A DNA stretch of 64,000 nt from Sinorhizobium sp. 6-70 (lineage in GTDB: Bacteria > Pseudomonadota > Alphaproteobacteria > Rhizobiales > Rhizobiaceae). Location of the stretch: NCBI RefSeq assembly GCF_030124375.1, contig NZ_JASKLS010000003.1, positions 168,052-232,051 of the forward strand, in the 5' to 3' direction. How positions within the stretch are numbered: the first letter of the stretch is position 1; each line of letters starts with the position of its first letter. Shown here piece by piece: positions 53,527 to 62,049 of the stretch. Under the pieces are notes generated by a model. It worked only from the letters and a program-made list of their open reading frames with translations, did no database searches and was not told where the DNA came from. The position numbers were made by a program, and so were the translations under genes.

Positions 53527-54467
53527 TTGACCAGTCCGATGTCCTTGAGGACGGTTTCGGTTGCCGAAACGTCCTTCGCGAGCTGCTCGTTGAAGGCGTC
53601 GCCGGCGAGGTAGGTGTCCTGCCAGCCCTTCGTCTTCAAGACTTCCTGCCAGCCCGCGGACTTGGCGAGCTTTTCGATGTCGGCGCTGACGGCGGCCTTC
53701 TGCTCATCGGTGAGGCCGGGGGCGGCCGCGACCATGCGCCAGTTTTCAACCACCACGTCGACGCCCGATTCCTTCAGTGTCGGTGCGTCGATGCCTGGGA
53801 GACGCTCTGCACTCGAGACGGCGAGCAGCCGAAGCGTGCCGGCCTTGACCTGCGATTCGAATTCGCCATAGCCGGAAATGCCTGCGGTCACCTGGCTGCC
53901 GAGAATGGCGGCCAGCGCTTCACCACCGCCGGAATAGGCGATGTAGTTGATCTTCGTCGGATCGACGCCGGCAGCCTTGGCGATGAGGCCGACGGCGATG
54001 TGGTCGGTGCCGCCGGCAGAGCCGCCCGCCCAGGAAACGGCGCCTGGATCCTTCTTCAGCGCCGCGACCAGGTCGGCCATCGACTTGATTTCGGAAGCCG
54101 CCGGAACGACGATCGCCTCGTATTCGCCGGTCAGGCGCGCGATCGGCGTCACGTCCTTGAGGGTCACCGGCGAATTGTTGGTGAGAATGGCGCCCACCAT
54201 GACGTAGCCGCCGACGAGGAGCGCGTTCGGGTTGCCCTTCTGCTGGCTGGCGAACTGCGCAAGCCCGATGGTGCCGCCGGCGCCGGGAACGTTCTGCACC
54301 TGGACATTGCCGGAGATACCTTCCTGCTGCATGACGGTCTGCAGCGAACGGGCTGTCTGGTCCCAGCCACCGCCGGGATTGGCCGGCGCGATGATCGTAT
54401 AGTCGGCGGCATATGCCGGAAGCGCCAGGGCGCCAGCGAGAATGGATGCCAGGAAGAAGTGTTTCAA
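53523..54467 (-). CDS. tctC: Tripartite tricarboxylate transporter, periplasmic binding protein
   Basis: 314 residues, Bug/TctC family. Signal peptide to PAYAAD, then the family start [52 protein letters not shown] and the C-terminal [13 protein letters not shown]. The start codon is TTG at 54467, preceded by GGAGGACCGACC; no ATG is available near it. First gene of the tct operon. The carboxylate bound is unknown; citrate-like acids are typical. The TctDE-like pair at 55955-58008 is the probable regulator. Confidence 0.92.
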   Translation of the reverse strand: MKHFFLASILAGALALPAYAADYTIIAPANPGGGWDQTARSLQTVMQQEGISGNVQVQNVPGAGGTIGLAQFASQQKGNPNALLVGGYVMVGAILTNNSPVTLKDVTPIARLTGEYEAIVVPAASEIKSMADLVAALKKDPGAVSWAGGSAGGTDHIAVGLIAKAAGVDPTKINYIAYSGGGEALAAILGSQVTAGISGYGEFESQVKAGTLRLLAVSSAERLPGIDAPTLKESGVDVVVENWRMVAAAPGLTDEQKAAVSADIEKLAKSAGWQEVLKTKGWQDTYLAGDAFNEQLAKDVSATETVLKDIGLVK

Positions 54468-54708
54468 GGTCGGTCCTCCGTAGGGCGCGTTTAATCGCGC
54501 GTGCGTTGATTATCGTCGCGTACGGGAGAAGCACGTGGCTGGTTCTTTGCGCGCCAGCCGCTGACCGTGGTGGTGATTTCCTCCCGATGCGCTGCTGACG
54601 GCCCGCCTCCACGGATCATCAGCGTTCCCTAAGCCACCATAGAAAGCTGACATTAACCTGACACCAAGTCGGTCTTGCGTAAATGGATTGTTTTTGTTTG
54701 CTGAAACG

Positions 54709-55776
54709 TCAGTGGAGCCTGAGCACCTCGTTCCAGCGCGCGATCAGCCGGGCGCGCTTGACCTGGTCGAGATAGACCATCAATCCCGGGCTGACCGGAA
54801 CGGGCCGCAATTGCCCGCCGAGCATCTCCTGCATGGTATTGGCCGTGTTCTCGCCCGCGACATCCGGGCTGACGGCGGGGATCTGCAGTTCGCGCGCCAT
54901 GATGGTCTGGCCTTCCTTCGACATGAAGAATTCGAGGTAGCGGCGGCCGAGATCGGGGGAGGCGGCCGCCTGTGGCACCAGCCCGATGCGCGACATCACG
55001 ACCGTATAGTCCTTCGGCAGCACGATCCCGACATCGGGATGGCGCGAGGCCCAGTCGGCGGCATAGGAGCCGAGGATATTGTAGCCAAGAACGAACCGGC
55101 CATCGGCAACCCGTTCGACGATCGCCTGGCTGGTCGAATAGAGTTTGACGCCCGCGGCGCCCATCGCCTGAATGACGCTCCAGATGTCGCCGAATTGCTC
55201 CTGGTCGCGCGACATGAAGAGGAAGCCGACGCCGGAGCGCTCGATATCGTAGGTGCCGATCCGGCCGAAGACGGCGCTGCCCTGTCGCTTGAGATAGTCG
55301 ACGAATTCCGCGCGGGTTGCAGGCGGCGGCTCGGTCTTGAAGCTTGGCTTGTGATAGACGAAGACGGCCGGCTCGAAGGTCAGCGCATAGGCCGTGTTGC
55401 GCCAGTTCGCCCAGGCCGGCCAGCGGCCGCTCATCGGCAGGTCGCTGCGTTGGGCGTAGCCGTCGTTGCTGAGCTTGACCTGCAGGTCCATGGCTGACGA
55501 GAAGGCGAAGTCGGCCGTCTTCTCGCCGGCATCCGTCTCCTTGACGATCCGGTCGTAGATCTCGCCGGTCAGCATGTCCTCGTAGCGTACCGCCACGTCC
55601 GGATTGGCCTTCTGGAAACCAAGGATCATCGGCCGCGCGAGCGGTTCATCGAGCGAGGAATAGACCACCAGAACGGGGGCCTTGTCATCTCTGGAAAGGG
55701 CCGGGAAGAACACGGGCGCCGCAAGCGCCAGCCCGGGAAAAATGAGACAGAAAAGCAGGGAGATCAGGTATCGCAT
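54709..55776 (-). CDS. Periplasmic binding protein of the iron(III)/polyamine ABC type
   Basis: 355 residues. Signal peptide MRYLISLLFCLIFPGLALAA; the mature part starts APVLVVYSSLDEPLARPMIL, then VRYEDMLTGEIYDRIVKE and SGVGFLFMSRDQEQFGDIW, the AfuA/FbpA-like group. The tyrosine pair used for ferric binding is not obvious. No ABC permease or ATPase is adjacent. It is divergent from the response regulator-sensor pair and upstream of tctC, so it may serve as a sensing accessory to the two-component system rather than a transporter component. The start at 55776 has only a weak ribosome site. Confidence 0.82.
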   Translation of the reverse strand: MRYLISLLFCLIFPGLALAAPVFFPALSRDDKAPVLVVYSSLDEPLARPMILGFQKANPDVAVRYEDMLTGEIYDRIVKETDAGEKTADFAFSSAMDLQVKLSNDGYAQRSDLPMSGRWPAWANWRNTAYALTFEPAVFVYHKPSFKTEPPPATRAEFVDYLKRQGSAVFGRIGTYDIERSGVGFLFMSRDQEQFGDIWSVIQAMGAAGVKLYSTSQAIVERVADGRFVLGYNILGSYAADWASRHPDVGIVLPKDYTVVMSRIGLVPQAAASPDLGRRYLEFFMSKEGQTIMARELQIPAVSPDVAGENTANTMQEMLGGQLRPVPVSPGLMVYLDQVKRARLIARWNEVLRLH

Positions 55777-55846
55777 AATTCCACAATGCCTTACAGCGTC
55801 GCGTGTCCGTTCAGGCACGCAGAGGCCGCCGTAACAGCTTGAAGTG

Positions 55847-55894
55847 CTGCATGTTTTTCTCCCTAAATCAATTCCGATTTAAGGAATTATGCAG
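55847..55894. repeat. RIME1-type half element
   Basis: CTGCATGTTTTTCTCCCTAA pairs with AAGGAATTATGCAG across a diverged centre. Only the ATG-rich palindrome is present. It lies between the divergent binding-protein and tctD genes. Confidence 0.7.
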
Positions 55895-55954
55895 TAGCCG
55901 CCTGCCGTTCACAAGCAAGCCTGCGGCCGATAAAGTGATCGGGGGAGAGCGACA

Positions 55955-56632
55955 TTGCGAATCTTGCTCGTTGAAGACAATCAGGCGCTGGCGGAGGGCC
56001 TATCCGCGATCCTGCGCGGAAGCGGTTACGCGGTCGACGTCGTCAGCGACGGCGCCTCGGCGCACGCGGTTGCTGCCGCGGAAAGTTTCGATCTGGTGAT
56101 CCTCGATCTGAACCTGCCGGAAATGGACGGGCTCGACGTGCTGCGGGCCATGCGAGGGCGGCAGAACCGGGCGGCGGTCCTGATCCTGACGGCGCGCGGC
56201 ACCCCGGAGGAACGGGTTAAGGGCCTCGATCTCGGCGCCGACGACTACATGATCAAGCCTTTCGACATCGGCGAGTTCGAAGCGCGGGTGCGGGTTCTCC
56301 TTCGCCGTCAGGCAGGACTGCGTGCCTCCGTCGTCAGCTATGGCAATGTCTCCCTGGACCTGACCTCGCGCAGTTTCTCTTCCGCCGGGGCGCCGATCGA
56401 AATTCCCGCCCGCGAGCTCGGGCTGCTCGAACTTCTGTTCATGCGGGCCGGCAAGGTGGTCGCCAAGGAGGCGATCGTCCAGTCGCTCACCGGTCTCGAT
56501 GACGATCTCAGCGCCAATGCGATCGAGCAATATGTGAGCCGGCTGCGAAAGCGCTTGGCGCCTTACGGGCTGACGGTGCGCACCGCGCGCGGCATCGGCT
56601 ATTATCTCGACAAGACGGCCAGCCCCGAATGA
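55955..56632 (+). CDS. tctD: Two-component response regulator, OmpR family (TctD-like)
   Basis: 225 residues. Receiver domain: LRILLVEDNQALAEGLSAIL, phospho-acceptor Asp in VILDLNLPEMDG, Thr in ILTARGTPEERV and Lys in MIKPFDIGEF. The winged-helix DNA-binding domain follows (ARELGLLELLFMRAGKVVAK, SANAIEQYVSRLRKRL and RTARGIGYYL). The start is TTG at 55955, preceded by GGGGGAGAGCGACA. Overlaps the sensor gene by 4 bases. Predicted to activate tctCBA in response to carboxylates. Confidence 0.9.
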   Translation: MRILLVEDNQALAEGLSAILRGSGYAVDVVSDGASAHAVAAAESFDLVILDLNLPEMDGLDVLRAMRGRQNRAAVLILTARGTPEERVKGLDLGADDYMIKPFDIGEFEARVRVLLRRQAGLRASVVSYGNVSLDLTSRSFSSAGAPIEIPARELGLLELLFMRAGKVVAKEAIVQSLTGLDDDLSANAIEQYVSRLRKRLAPYGLTVRTARGIGYYLDKTASPE

Positions 56633-58008
56633 GGACGGCCGTCTATTCGCTGCGGCGCAGGCTGCTCGGCTGGCTCTTGATTTCCACTGCCGTGATCGGG
56701 GTGCTGGCTTTGACCGACACCTACCGAGAGGCGGTCAAGACGGCGAATGTCGTCTCGGACCGCGTGCTTGCCGGTTCGGCGCTGGCGATTGCCGAACGCG
56801 TCGTCGTCGCCGAGGACGGCTCGCTTCAGGTCGACATTCCCTATGTCGCGCTGGAGATGCTTACGTCCGCAGCGCAGGACCGGGTCTTCTATCGGGTCGA
56901 CGGCCCCCCCGGCCAATTCATCACCGGCTATCAGACGCTGCCCTCGCTCGCGGAAGGCCAGGACCAGTCGACGACGTTCGGCGACGCCGTCTTCCGCGGC
57001 GAACCCATTCGCATTGCGGCGCTCCGGCGTTCCGCCTCAACCGGTGTCAGCTCCGTTCCCTTTGTCGTCACCGTTGCCGAAACGACGATCGCGAGGCGGC
57101 AATTGACGCAGACCATCCTTCTGCGTTCCGCCCTGCGCCTCGGCCTGATGATCGCTGGCGCGGCGATGATCGTCTGGATCGCCGTCACCTTTTCGCTGAG
57201 ACCACTCTATCGGCTTGGCGACGCCATCGCCGAACGCAGCCCCGATGACCTGCATCCGATCGGCGAGCGCGTGCCGAGCGAGGTTCAGGGGCTCGTCGAC
57301 ACCGTCAACTCGTTCATGGTGCGTCTGCAATCGGCGCTCGACGCGCTGCGCCATTTCACCGGCAACGCCAGTCATCAGTTGCGAACGCCGCTGGCGATCA
57401 TCCGCACGCAGCTGGCGCTTGCGCAGAGAGCGGGAACGATCGAGGAAACGCGGGCTGCCGCGCGCAAGGCGGATGAAGCGGTCGCACACGCAGAGCGTAT
57501 TCTCGCGCAGCTGCTGCTGATGGCGAAGATCGACGCGGCGGGGAAGGATGAGGCGCGCGGCTCGGAGCGCATCGAACTCGTCGGGCTCGCGCGTGAGATC
57601 ACCGCCGACCATGTGCCGGCGGCCGGCGAGGCAGGAATCGACCTCGGCTTCGCCGGCGACGGCGAACACTGGATCCGCGCCGAGCCGCTGCTCGTCGGCG
57701 AGCTTCTGAAGAACCTGATCGGCAACGCGCTCCTCTATGCCGGACGGGGCGCCGAGGTCACGGTGCGTGTCGAAGGGCGCAACGATGCTGTCGTGCTTGA
57801 AGTCGAGGACAATGGTCCCGGAATCCGACCGGAATTGCGCGAAGCGGTGCTCAAGCGTTTCCGACGCGGCGGCGACGAGGCGCCCGGCACCGGGCTTGGC
57901 CTGCCGATCGTCGAGGAGATCGCCAGGCTTTACGGCGGGACGATGCGCCTGGAGGACGGCGAGGGCAGGCGGGGATTGAAGGTGGTGGTGGCGTTGCCGG
58001 CGGGGTGA
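56629..58008 (+). CDS. tctE: Two-component sensor histidine kinase (TctE-like)
   Basis: 459 residues. First membrane segment LLGWLLISTAVIGVLALTD, a periplasmic sensor region of about 125 residues (the 2CSK_N domain of TctE proteins), second segment LGLMIAGAAMIVWIAVTF, HAMP-like linker, DHp with NASHQLRTPLAIIRTQL (His near 248), and HATPase with NLIGNALLYAGRGAEV, DNGPGI and GTGLGLPIVEEIA. Phosphorylates the adjacent TctD. The ligand is probably a tri- or dicarboxylate, judged by the neighbouring transporter. Confidence 0.92.
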   Translation: MRTAVYSLRRRLLGWLLISTAVIGVLALTDTYREAVKTANVVSDRVLAGSALAIAERVVVAEDGSLQVDIPYVALEMLTSAAQDRVFYRVDGPPGQFITGYQTLPSLAEGQDQSTTFGDAVFRGEPIRIAALRRSASTGVSSVPFVVTVAETTIARRQLTQTILLRSALRLGLMIAGAAMIVWIAVTFSLRPLYRLGDAIAERSPDDLHPIGERVPSEVQGLVDTVNSFMVRLQSALDALRHFTGNASHQLRTPLAIIRTQLALAQRAGTIEETRAAARKADEAVAHAERILAQLLLMAKIDAAGKDEARGSERIELVGLAREITADHVPAAGEAGIDLGFAGDGEHWIRAEPLLVGELLKNLIGNALLYAGRGAEVTVRVEGRNDAVVLEVEDNGPGIRPELREAVLKRFRRGGDEAPGTGLGLPIVEEIARLYGGTMRLEDGEGRRGLKVVVALPAG

Positions 58009-58097
58009 GATTCAGAGGCCGCTGCCAATCCTGCTCCGCGTGGTCGCCGCACCTCGGATATGGGCGTATCGCTTAGACGATGTGCCTCCAAACAAAA

Positions 58098-58130
58098 ATG
58101 ACCTGCCCGGGATTTCCCGGGCAGGTCTCG
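58098..58130 (-). terminator. Strong hairpin terminator between tctE and ABC operon
   Basis: GACCTGCCCGGGA and TCCCGGGCAGGTC form a near-perfect 13-bp stem with a TT loop. On the minus strand TTTTTG follows, so it ends the leftward ribose-type ABC operon; on the plus strand it closes the tctDE message without a T-run. Confidence 0.85.
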
Positions 58131-58154
58131 CTTAGGCTATGCCGATGCGTCCGA

Positions 58155-59105
58155 TCAGAACGGCGAATCGGGGAAGTAGAAGTCCTTTGCATTGTCCTTG
58201 GTGACCAGCGTCGCGTCGATCGTGTAGGTGCCGCGCACCGGAACCTGGCCGTAGAAGTTGGCGGCCGTCATTTCGAGCGCGGTGCCGACCATTGCCGGCG
58301 GATAAAGAACGTCGACCGGGATCATCTTGTCGCCGTCCATGACCTTCTTGATCATTTCCTTCGAACCGGCGCCGGCCACGACATACTGGATGTCGGTGCG
58401 CTTGGCCTGCTCGATCGCCTGAAGGACGCCGACGGCCATGTCGTCGTCCTGGCACCAAACGACGTCGATCTGCGGATACTTGGTCAGGTAGTCCTGCATC
58501 ACCTTGAAGGCGTCGTCGCGGTTCCAGTTGCCGTATTGGCGATCGAGGATTTCAACCTTCGAGCCGGCGACGCCCTGGTCGAAGCCGTCCTGGCGCTGCT
58601 GGTCGATCGGGATCGGCAGGCCGCGAATGACGACCACCTTGGCTTCCGGCGTCGTGGCCTTGATGTATTCGCCGGCGACCTGACCGAGAGCGGGGTTGTT
58701 GCCGGCGACATAGAGGTCACGCACGCTGTTGTCGTTGACCGAGGGCGCGCGGTCGACGAGCGCCACGAACGTGCCCTTGCCCTTGACCTCCTTGATGGCG
58801 TTGACCAACGGATCGGGATCGGTCGGCAGGATCACCAGCGCGTCGATACCCTGGGTTTCGAGGTCCTGCACGGCATTGGCCTGGCTTGCCGGATCCGGCG
58901 AGGTCTTGACGATGACGTTGAGGCCCGGATGCTGCTCCATGAGCGTTTTCGCGACGCGTTCCGCATGGAACACGACACCGGCGGTCCAGCCATGGTCGGC
59001 CGCAGGGATCGAGACGCCGATCGTGACTTTCCTTTCCTCCGCGTGGGCCACGCCCGTCAGTGCCATCATCGCGACGGCAGCAATGCCCATTAATCCCTTT
59101 CGCAT
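58155..59105 (-). CDS. CUT2 sugar ABC transporter substrate-binding protein
   Basis: 316 residues. Signal peptide to GVAHAE; the mature protein, with VTIGVSIPAADHGWTAGVVF, DALVILPTDPDPLVNAIKEV and VWCQDDDMAVGVLQAIEQ, is a ribose/galactose-type (Peripla_BP_4) periplasmic protein. It lies last in the leftward operon after ATPase and permease, an order common in LacI-regulated rhizobial importers. The sugar cannot be named; the wide DHGWT start is seen in rhizobial pentose or polyol systems. Confidence 0.92.
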   Translation of the reverse strand: MRKGLMGIAAVAMMALTGVAHAEERKVTIGVSIPAADHGWTAGVVFHAERVAKTLMEQHPGLNVIVKTSPDPASQANAVQDLETQGIDALVILPTDPDPLVNAIKEVKGKGTFVALVDRAPSVNDNSVRDLYVAGNNPALGQVAGEYIKATTPEAKVVVIRGLPIPIDQQRQDGFDQGVAGSKVEILDRQYGNWNRDDAFKVMQDYLTKYPQIDVVWCQDDDMAVGVLQAIEQAKRTDIQYVVAGAGSKEMIKKVMDGDKMIPVDVLYPPAMVGTALEMTAANFYGQVPVRGTYTIDATLVTKDNAKDFYFPDSPF

Positions 59106-59170
59106 GTTTTCTTTCCTCCCAATGTGTCAGGGTCTTCGCTGATGTCGCCGGATCGCGAGATCCGGCATTG

Positions 59171-60181
59171 TCACGATTTGCGTACCAGCGAGCGCTGGAC
59201 GAGCATCGCGATGATGATGATCGCACCCTGCATCGCGCCGATCAGGTATTCGCTGATGAAGTTCGACAGGAGCATGATGTTACCGACCAATTCGAGGATG
59301 AAGGCGCCGCAGATCGTGCCCCAGACCCGGCCCGCGCCGCCCTTGAGCGCCGTGCCGCCGACGACGACGGCGGTGATGGCCTGCAGTTCCCAGAGAATGC
59401 CGGTCGTCGCCGAGGTGGAACCAAGGCGCGGCACGTAGAGCAGCACGGCAATCGCCACGCAAAGGCCCTGGATCACGAAAGCGATGGTGCGCACCCGGTT
59501 GACGGCAATGCCGGAATAGCGCGCGACGTCGCTGTTGGATCCGACGGCGACCACGTGCCTGCCATAGCGCGTGCGATAGAGGATGACGGCGGCGACGGCG
59601 GTAACCGCGAGGATGATCGCGATCGGCACGGGCACGCCGAGAATGCTGCCGAAATAGGCAGGGCGATAGAGCTCCTGTATCTCCGGCTCGCGAAGCGTGA
59701 TCGCGCCGCCCTGGGAAAGCCAGGTGGTGAGACCGCGATAGATACCCATCGTGCCGAGCGTGGCGATGAAGGGCTCGATCCTGCCGACGGTCGTGATCAG
59801 CCCGTTGGCGAGGCCGCAGGCGGCGCCGGCCGCGACTGCGAATACGACGGCTGCCGTCAGCATCAGCGTCGGATCGGCGATGACACCGGAGTTCATAAAG
59901 AGGATCATCAAGCTCGCCACGAAGGCGACCATCGAGCCGACGGAAAGATCGAGGTCTCCGGCGGAGATGACGAATGTTGCGCCAACGGCAATGATGGCGA
60001 TGAAGGCGCAACGCGTGGCGACGTTGGCGAGATTGTTGAGGCCGATGAAGTTGGGGTTGACGATGGCACCGACGATCAGAAGCAATGCAAGTGCGGCAAA
60101 CGGCGCCACGGCCCTGAGATCGACGTCCCGCCATGTACGGCGGTGACTTGTGCTTTGGATGCTTTCCTCATTCACGCTCAT
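59171..60181 (-). CDS. CUT2 sugar ABC transporter permease (RbsC-like)
   Basis: 336 residues with about 8-10 hydrophobic segments. Signature segments are SAGDLDLSVGSMVAFVASLM, NGLITTVGRIEPFIATLGTM and LQAITAVVVGGTALKGGAGR, the RbsC pattern. The ATG follows GGGAGGTTGGTCTGGAC. Middle gene between the ATPase (78 bp upstream) and the binding protein. Confidence 0.92.
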   Translation of the reverse strand: MSVNEESIQSTSHRRTWRDVDLRAVAPFAALALLLIVGAIVNPNFIGLNNLANVATRCAFIAIIAVGATFVISAGDLDLSVGSMVAFVASLMILFMNSGVIADPTLMLTAAVVFAVAAGAACGLANGLITTVGRIEPFIATLGTMGIYRGLTTWLSQGGAITLREPEIQELYRPAYFGSILGVPVPIAIILAVTAVAAVILYRTRYGRHVVAVGSNSDVARYSGIAVNRVRTIAFVIQGLCVAIAVLLYVPRLGSTSATTGILWELQAITAVVVGGTALKGGAGRVWGTICGAFILELVGNIMLLSNFISEYLIGAMQGAIIIIAMLVQRSLVRKS

Positions 60182-60259
60182 GTCCAGACCAACCTCCCAC
60201 CCCGACGTTCGGGGGAATTTCCTATTCCTGCGACTGCCTGTGGCCGGTGGCTTGGACCG

Positions 60260-61786
60260 TCAGGCGGCAGCCATTCTCTTCAGTCCCGCCGCATAGCGCA
60301 TGATCTCCTGCTCGGTGATTTCGTCGCCTTCGAGCATGCCGACGATCCGTCCCTCGCGCATCACGGCGACGCGTGTGCAAAGCCCGATGACCTCCGGCAT
60401 TTCCGATGAGACCACGATGATCGAGCGGCCGTCGCGCGCCAGTGCCGAAATGAAGTGATAGATCTGCTGCTTGGTGCCGACGTCGATGCCGCGCGTCGGC
60501 TCGTCGATGATGATGATCTCCGGCTCCGTCTCCATCACCTTGGCGAGCAGCAGCTTCTGCTGGTTGCCGCCCGACATGCGTCTGGCCACCACATTGCCGT
60601 CGCGCACCCGGATGTCGAAGCGACGTCGCGCCCTTTCGAGCGCAGCCGCTTCGCTGTTGGGGTCGAGATAGCCGAGACGGGCATGCCGACCGAGCGATTG
60701 CAAGGTCAGGTTCGCCGTCATGCCGGAATTCAGGAGCAGGCCCTTCGCCTTGCGGTCCTTGGTCATATAGGCAAGGCCTTGTCGATTGGCGGCGTGGACG
60801 TCGCCGGAAGTCACCGCTTCGCCGCGGATCGTCACCTCGCCCGAAAGGCGCGAGCGGAGACCTGCCACCGCCTCCATCAGTTCGGTTCGTCCCGAGCCGA
60901 TCATGCCCGAGAAGCCGAGGATCTCGCCCTTGCGCACCTCGAAGCTGGCGTCCTTGACGTAATCGGTGGAGACGGATTCGACGCGCAGGACGATCTCTTC
61001 GTCGACGTCCGGCTCTGTCTTGGCGGGGTAGAGGCTCGACATCTCGCGGCCGACCATGAGTTGGGCGATCGATTCCCCGTCGAGTATCGCGGTCGGGGCA
61101 GTCTTCACCCATTGCCCGTCGCGCAACACGGTCACGCGGTCGGTCAGTTCGAGGACCTCGTCGAGCTTGTGGGACACGAAGACGAAGCTCGTGCCCTGCT
61201 CGCGCAGCTTGCGCACCTGGCGGAAGAGGAAATTGGTCTCCTCGCGGGAGAGGACGGCCGTCGGCTCGTCCATGAAGACGACCCGCGCGTCGCGGCTGAT
61301 CGCCTTGGCAATCTCCACCATCTGCTTTTCGGCGATCGACAGGCTGCTGATCAGCGCGTTCGCGTCGACGCGACAGCCGAGGAGATCGAGAACCCGACGC
61401 GTCTCCGCGCGCATATATTTGCGGTCGAGCACGCCGAAGCGGGTCACCTCCCGGCCAAGAAAGAGGCTCTCCGCAACGGTCAGATGTTCGGCGAGATTGA
61501 ATTCCTGGTGGATGATGACGATGCCCAGTGCCTCGGCGGCGCCGTTCGGCGGGAGCGTCACCGGATTGCCATCAAGCAGGATTTCGCCGGAGGAGGGCTG
61601 CTCGAAGCCGGAAAGAATTTTTACGAGCGTGGATTTGCCGGCGCCGTTCTCGCCCATCAGTGCATGGATCTCGCCGGCGCGAAGCTCGAAGTTGACGCTG
61701 AAGAGCACCTGCACGCCGCTGAACGACTTGCTGATGCGACGTGCCTCCAGCACGACGCTCCCGGCCTCGACCGTTTCCGGATTCAT
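60260..61786 (-). CDS. CUT2 sugar ABC transporter ATPase (RbsA-like, tandem)
   Basis: 508 residues, two nucleotide-binding halves. First: GENGAGKSTLVKIL (Walker A) near residue 43, signature LSIAEKQMVEIAKA, Walker B VVFMDEPTAVL. Second: degenerate Walker A GMIGSGRTELM, signature MSGGNQQKLLLAK and IIIIDEPTRG. The ATG at 61786 follows AAGGGGGAATTC. First gene of the operon, divergent from a LacI regulator with paired operators between them. Confidence 0.93.
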   Translation of the reverse strand: MNPETVEAGSVVLEARRISKSFSGVQVLFSVNFELRAGEIHALMGENGAGKSTLVKILSGFEQPSSGEILLDGNPVTLPPNGAAEALGIVIIHQEFNLAEHLTVAESLFLGREVTRFGVLDRKYMRAETRRVLDLLGCRVDANALISSLSIAEKQMVEIAKAISRDARVVFMDEPTAVLSREETNFLFRQVRKLREQGTSFVFVSHKLDEVLELTDRVTVLRDGQWVKTAPTAILDGESIAQLMVGREMSSLYPAKTEPDVDEEIVLRVESVSTDYVKDASFEVRKGEILGFSGMIGSGRTELMEAVAGLRSRLSGEVTIRGEAVTSGDVHAANRQGLAYMTKDRKAKGLLLNSGMTANLTLQSLGRHARLGYLDPNSEAAALERARRRFDIRVRDGNVVARRMSGGNQQKLLLAKVMETEPEIIIIDEPTRGIDVGTKQQIYHFISALARDGRSIIVVSSEMPEVIGLCTRVAVMREGRIVGMLEGDEITEQEIMRYAAGLKRMAAA

Positions 61787-61825
61787 GAATTCCCCCTTGC
61801 GGCTCCCATCCGCTTTATGAGGTTA

Positions 61826-61860
61826 TGTAAACCTTTACACACACCATGTAAAGGTTTACA
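61826..61860. promoter_or_regulatory. Twin LacI-type operators upstream of the ABC operon
   Basis: TGTAAACCTTTACA (61826-61839) and its reverse complement TGTAAAGGTTTACA (61847-61860) are each near-palindromes, centred 21 bp apart, i.e. two helical turns. LacI-family proteins favour such 14-mer palindromes. They lie 40-75 bp before the ATPase start. Binding by the divergent LacI protein is inferred. Confidence 0.75.
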
Positions 61861-61929
61861 TCAGGGCATGCACGGGAATCTTCGGGGTGGCCTTTGACGT
61901 CTCCGGAACTGTGTGTAGTGTCCGGCCAC

Positions 61930-62026
61930 CTACAGCGCCGGGCGTCTTATCAGACGCGCAAAGGACGCTGTAGCACTTTGGATGGCTGCATGTTTCCTTA
62001 AATCGGCGATTTAAGGAAACATGCAG
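61930..62026. repeat. RIME1-type repeat, complete two-palindrome copy
   Basis: First palindrome CTACAGCG to CGCTGTAG (61930-61973), second CTGCATGTTTCC to GGAAACATGCAG (61986-62026). The best conserved copy in the window. It lies in the leader of the LacI gene, so the regulator message would start with or follow strong hairpins. Confidence 0.88.
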
Positions 62027-62049
62027 TACGAGACGCAAGGCAGAGCACA

